Origin: Sorex araneus
Taxonomy: Eukaryota; Chordata; Mammalia; Eulipotyphla; Soricidae
DNA length: 64,000 nucleotides
NCBI RefSeq assembly: GCF_027595985.1
Contig: NC_073307.1
Location: 15,414,127 to 15,478,126 of the forward strand
Direction of reading: 5' to 3'
Position 1 is the stretch's first letter; every line of letters begins with the position of its first letter. The translations under genes and the position numbers were made by a program. Below are positions 61,236 to 64,000 of this stretch, piece by piece. The notes beneath the pieces are model-generated. The model had not been told where the DNA came from, made no database searches, and was given only the letters and a program-made list of their open reading frames with translations.

Positions 61236-61402
61236 TCACTGTATCACTGTCATCCCGTTGCTCATCGATTTGCTCGAGCAGGTGCCAGTAATGTCTCCAT
61301 TAGTCCCTGTTGTGGGCCGGGTCAGGGGAATGAGGCCCATTATTGTTACTGTTTTTGGCATGTTGAATACGCCACGGGGAGCTTCCCAGGCTCTGCTGTG
61401 CA
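61236..61402 (-). mobile_element. Tandem-tail family, intermediate middle form
   Basis: ATCACTGTATCACTGTCATC tail, then a partly kept middle (GGGTCAGGGGAATGAGGCC), then ACGCCACGGGGAGCTTCCC; the head is missing. Confidence 0.82.
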
Positions 61403-61950
61403 AAACCAAAAATACAACCAACCAACTAAACAAAACATAAAAAACCTTAAGAACGACCTTGTCTTGACCCTGTAGTCTTATTTTTTAGGCATTTAGTTTA
61501 GGAAGTAATGTGCAAAGATGAAGCTGCAACATTAAACTTTGCTGCACTTGTTATAGTGAAAACCTGGAGCAGGCTAGATGCTCAGCAGTGAATCATTAGG
61601 CGGCCGGGAAAAGTCCTGTGCAGGGTGACATTTAATGGGAGGAGAAGATGTCTTAGGTTAAAGAGATGTAAAGCGACGCAATTAGACGCTATTTGGGGGT
61701 GGGGAGGGGAAGTATTTAGAAAAGAGTACAGCAGGATTCGAATCAGAGGTTTATTGCTCCACACAGTGGTCGGCTGACAGATTATTCTTCTCCTCTGAGG
61801 AGGCCTCCTAGACCACGTTTGGGAGGTGAGGGTAGGGGCTATTCCTGGAGACACTGGTCACTTGGGCTACCAGGTGGGTCTGTGCTGCTCAGCCCCCCCC
61901 AGTTCTGCCGACCACCAGGGTTACCCTAGCGTTGCTCAGGGCCAGGAAGT

Positions 61951-62012
<62 letters not shown>
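61951..62012 (+). repeat. (GT)n microsatellite
   Basis: About 60 bp of uninterrupted GT. Confidence 0.96.
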
Positions 62013-62099
62013 ATGGTGGAGGGGCCGATTGGACTCAGGCCTCACACATAGAAGGGTTGTAATCCAGCTTACTGGACTCCCTCCAGCACCAATAATGTT

Positions 62100-62195
62100 T
62101 AAAATTTGTTTTTATAAAGTTGTTCACAGTAATTCATTGCATTTAATATTCAAACACCACTCCCAGCACCGTGCACTTCCGCACCACCATAAGAG
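62100..62195 (-). mobile_element. L1 3' end fragment
   Basis: TTTTATAAAGTTGTTCACAG then CAAACACCACTCCCAGCACC. Confidence 0.6.
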
Positions 62196-62495
62196 GGAAG
62201 TGTGTGAAGATTGTTGTATTTCATCCTGGAGCTATTAAGCCCTTGTATAAGAGATTACTCACACGTATGTTGAACCCAGACCAATGTGTGCTACTTTTGG
62301 TGCATCAGTGGGGTAGAGGAGGAGAGGTCGCGCGGCTTCTGAAATCTAGAGTATGATTCGAGAGCAGATTCACTCGTGGGTAAGGCTGTGTCGCTCTCCT
62401 CTGGGAGCTTTATTTCAGAGTCTCTGGATCTTGGTCATTGATGAAATTATATGGCAGCACCAATACTTTGAGTTTTCTTTTGTGCATCTCTTTCT

Positions 62496-62674
62496 TTTTC
62501 TTTTTTTTTTGCTTTTTGGGTCACACCCAGCGATGCACAGGGGTTACTCCTGGCTCTGCACTCAGGAATTACTCCTGGAGGTGCTCAGGGGACCATTTGG
62601 GATGCTGGGATTTGAACCTCGGTTGGTCCCATGCAAGGCAAACGCCCTACCCGCTGTGCTATCACTCCAGCCCC
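62496..62674 (-). mobile_element. SOR-type SINE
   Basis: Full copy; the 15-bp duplication TGTGCATCTCTTTCT is at 62481-62495 and 62675-62689. Confidence 0.95.
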
Positions 62675-62759
62675 TGTGCATCTCTTTCTAATGCTCCTAT
62701 GAGAAATATTTAGGACTTTTATAATAATGAAAAGAGCAATTAAAAAGAAGTCCCTTTTT

Positions 62760-62933
62760 GGGACTGGAGCAATATCACAGCAGGTAGGGCATTTGCCTTG
62801 CACGTGGCTGACCCGGGTTCGATTCCCAGCATTCCATATGGTCCTCTGAGCACTGCCAGGAGTAATTCCTGAGTGCATGAGCCAGGAGTAACCCCTGTGC
62901 ATCGTTGGGTGTGACCCAAAAAGCAAAAAAAAA

Positions 62934-62964
<31 letters not shown>

Positions 62965-62968
62965 AGAA
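62760..62968 (+). mobile_element. SOR-type SINE
   Basis: Full sense copy with a long A/G tail; AAAAAGAAGTCCC on both sides. Confidence 0.94.
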
Positions 62969-63094
62969 GTCCCCTTCATGGATTCAAATATTTCCAGGCA
63001 CTGGTTCAGCTCCAAATTGGTACCAACAGCACAATATGTCCTAGAGCTGCATGCTTCCTGCCTGGGCTGCCAGCTCCAAGCACATCAGCAATTC

Positions 63095-63262
63095 TATTTT
63101 TGTTTTTGGGTTACACCTAGCGATGTGCAGGGCTTACTCCTGGTGCTATACTCAGGGGTCACTCCTGGCGGTGCTCGGGTGACCCTAAGGGATGCTGGAG
63201 ATCGAACCTGGGTCAGCCACTTGCAAGGCAAACGCCCTCCCTGCTGCTCTATCTCTCCACAC
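63095..63262 (-). mobile_element. SINE
   Basis: TTTTTGGGTTACACCTAGCG start and GGAGATCGAACCTGGGTCAG. Confidence 0.88.
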
Positions 63263-63448
63263 CCACCCCTCAATTTTGTTTTCACTCTAGCATTCTGACC
63301 CATCCCTGGGACCACATAGCAATATCCCCTCCTGAGCCCTGACGCTTTTGCCCTAGGAAGCAACCGGGTAGCTGGGTCTCTCTTGGATGCGGGGGATTCC
63401 CTTAAGGGGATGAGGGTCAGCCTGTCAAGTTCAAAGCTGAGAAGATCC

Positions 63449-63629
63449 GGGGGCCGGAGTGATAGCACAGCGGGTAAGGCGTTTGCCTTGCACGCGGCCG
63501 ACCTGGGTTCGATCCCCGGCATCCCATATGGTCCCCCAAGCACCACCAGGAGTAATTCCTGAGTGCAAAGCCAGGAATAACCCCTGAGCATCGCTGGGTG
63601 TGACCCAAAAAGCAAAAAAAAAAAAAAAA
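63449..63629 (+). mobile_element. SINE, GGCCGG subfamily
   Basis: Full sense copy; the 14-bp duplication AGCTGAGAAGATCC is at 63435-63448 and 63630-63643. Confidence 0.95.
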
Positions 63630-63671
63630 AGCTGAGAAGATCCTAGGCCTAATATATATATTGGTGTGTGT

Positions 63672-63822
63672 GTGGTGCTCAGGACTTACTCCTAGCTCTG
63701 TGCTCAGGGATGACTCCTGGAAGAGCTCTGGAGACCATATTGGGGGCCGGGGATCAACCCAAACCGGACCCATGCCGGGCCAGCCTGGCCAGACTCTGCC
63801 CGCTGTGCTGCCTCTCGCCTCT
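63672..63822 (-). mobile_element. Diverged SINE
   Basis: GTGGTGCTCAGGACTTACTC start; head replaced by CTGTGCTGCCTCTCGCC. Confidence 0.65.
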
Positions 63823-64000
63823 GGGCCTGATGTTTCCCAAGACTGCGGTTCTCTCCATCTCTTCCCAGACATCACATGTTGGTGTCTGGGAAGAAGTGAA
63901 CGTGTGCTAAAGGCCACGGGGTGCTGGGAGCTGCCAGGGGAGCTGAACCCACAGGCAGCAGCGCCGGGCTGAGGTCAAAGCTCTCCCCACATGGTTGGGT

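Larger units (their letters stand above)
60115..64000 (+). other. PLAC8L1: PLAC8L1 intron 2 (5' part)
   Basis: No further exon is visible. The stretch holds SINEs of both tail types, CA and GT microsatellites and a short L1 piece. From about 61,410 to 61,950 and 62,200 to 62,480 I see nothing I can name. Confidence 0.6.

Noticed and set aside
60115..64000. Search for PLAC8L1 exon 3 (cysteine-rich CLEC-type segment)
   Set aside because: No open segment with the expected cysteine pattern and splice sites was found; it probably lies past the window end.

Overview
The window is a piece of a placental-mammal nuclear genome. It holds one large split housekeeping gene and the first two coding exons of its neighbour, both on the + strand. 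The very dense tRNA-headed SINE whose sense strand begins GGGGCTGGAGCGATAGCACAG matches what I know of the shrew (Soricidae) SOR-type SINE. Together with many L1 3' ends and ancient MIR copies, this suggests a shrew, probably Sorex. That assignment is from memory and was not searched.

Region 1 (1-53.7 kb): LARS1, cytoplasmic leucyl-tRNA synthetase. I could place 27 coding exons, from codon 145 (human numbering) to the stop. All have AG/GT borders and compatible phases. They sum to 3,099 nt, i.e. 1,032 codons plus stop, which is the length expected for human residues 145-1176 with no net indel. The first 144 codons, including the HIGH-type motif, lie upstream of the window. If the exon count follows human (32 exons), these are exons 6-32. 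The editing-site residues (TLRPET, and the Asp of SDSPDD), the KMSKS loop and the C-terminal extension are all intact, so the gene looks functional.

Region 2 (53.7-57.8 kb): a short intergenic stretch with a hAT-like DNA transposon remnant, SINEs, MIR fragments and one long composite repeat.

Region 3 (57.9-64 kb): coding exons 1 and 2 of PLAC8L1, recognised from the MNWFG start and the TGGDWSTGLFSVCRDR segment that opens the PLAC8 cysteine-rich domain. Its remaining exons lie beyond the window. Human LARS1 and PLAC8L1 are adjacent in the same order and orientation, which supports both calls.

Most of the rest is repeats: SINEs in both orientations, 5'-truncated L1 ends and long pyrimidine or purine tracts. 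I found no undescribed gene system. The most interesting signals are in the repeats. Two SINE lineages share a tRNA-like head but have different tails, A-rich versus short tandem GACAGT/CAT repeats. The second tail also occurs in longer copies without a head, which may mark the partner retrotransposon. Several nested insertions with visible target-site duplications give a relative order of activity.
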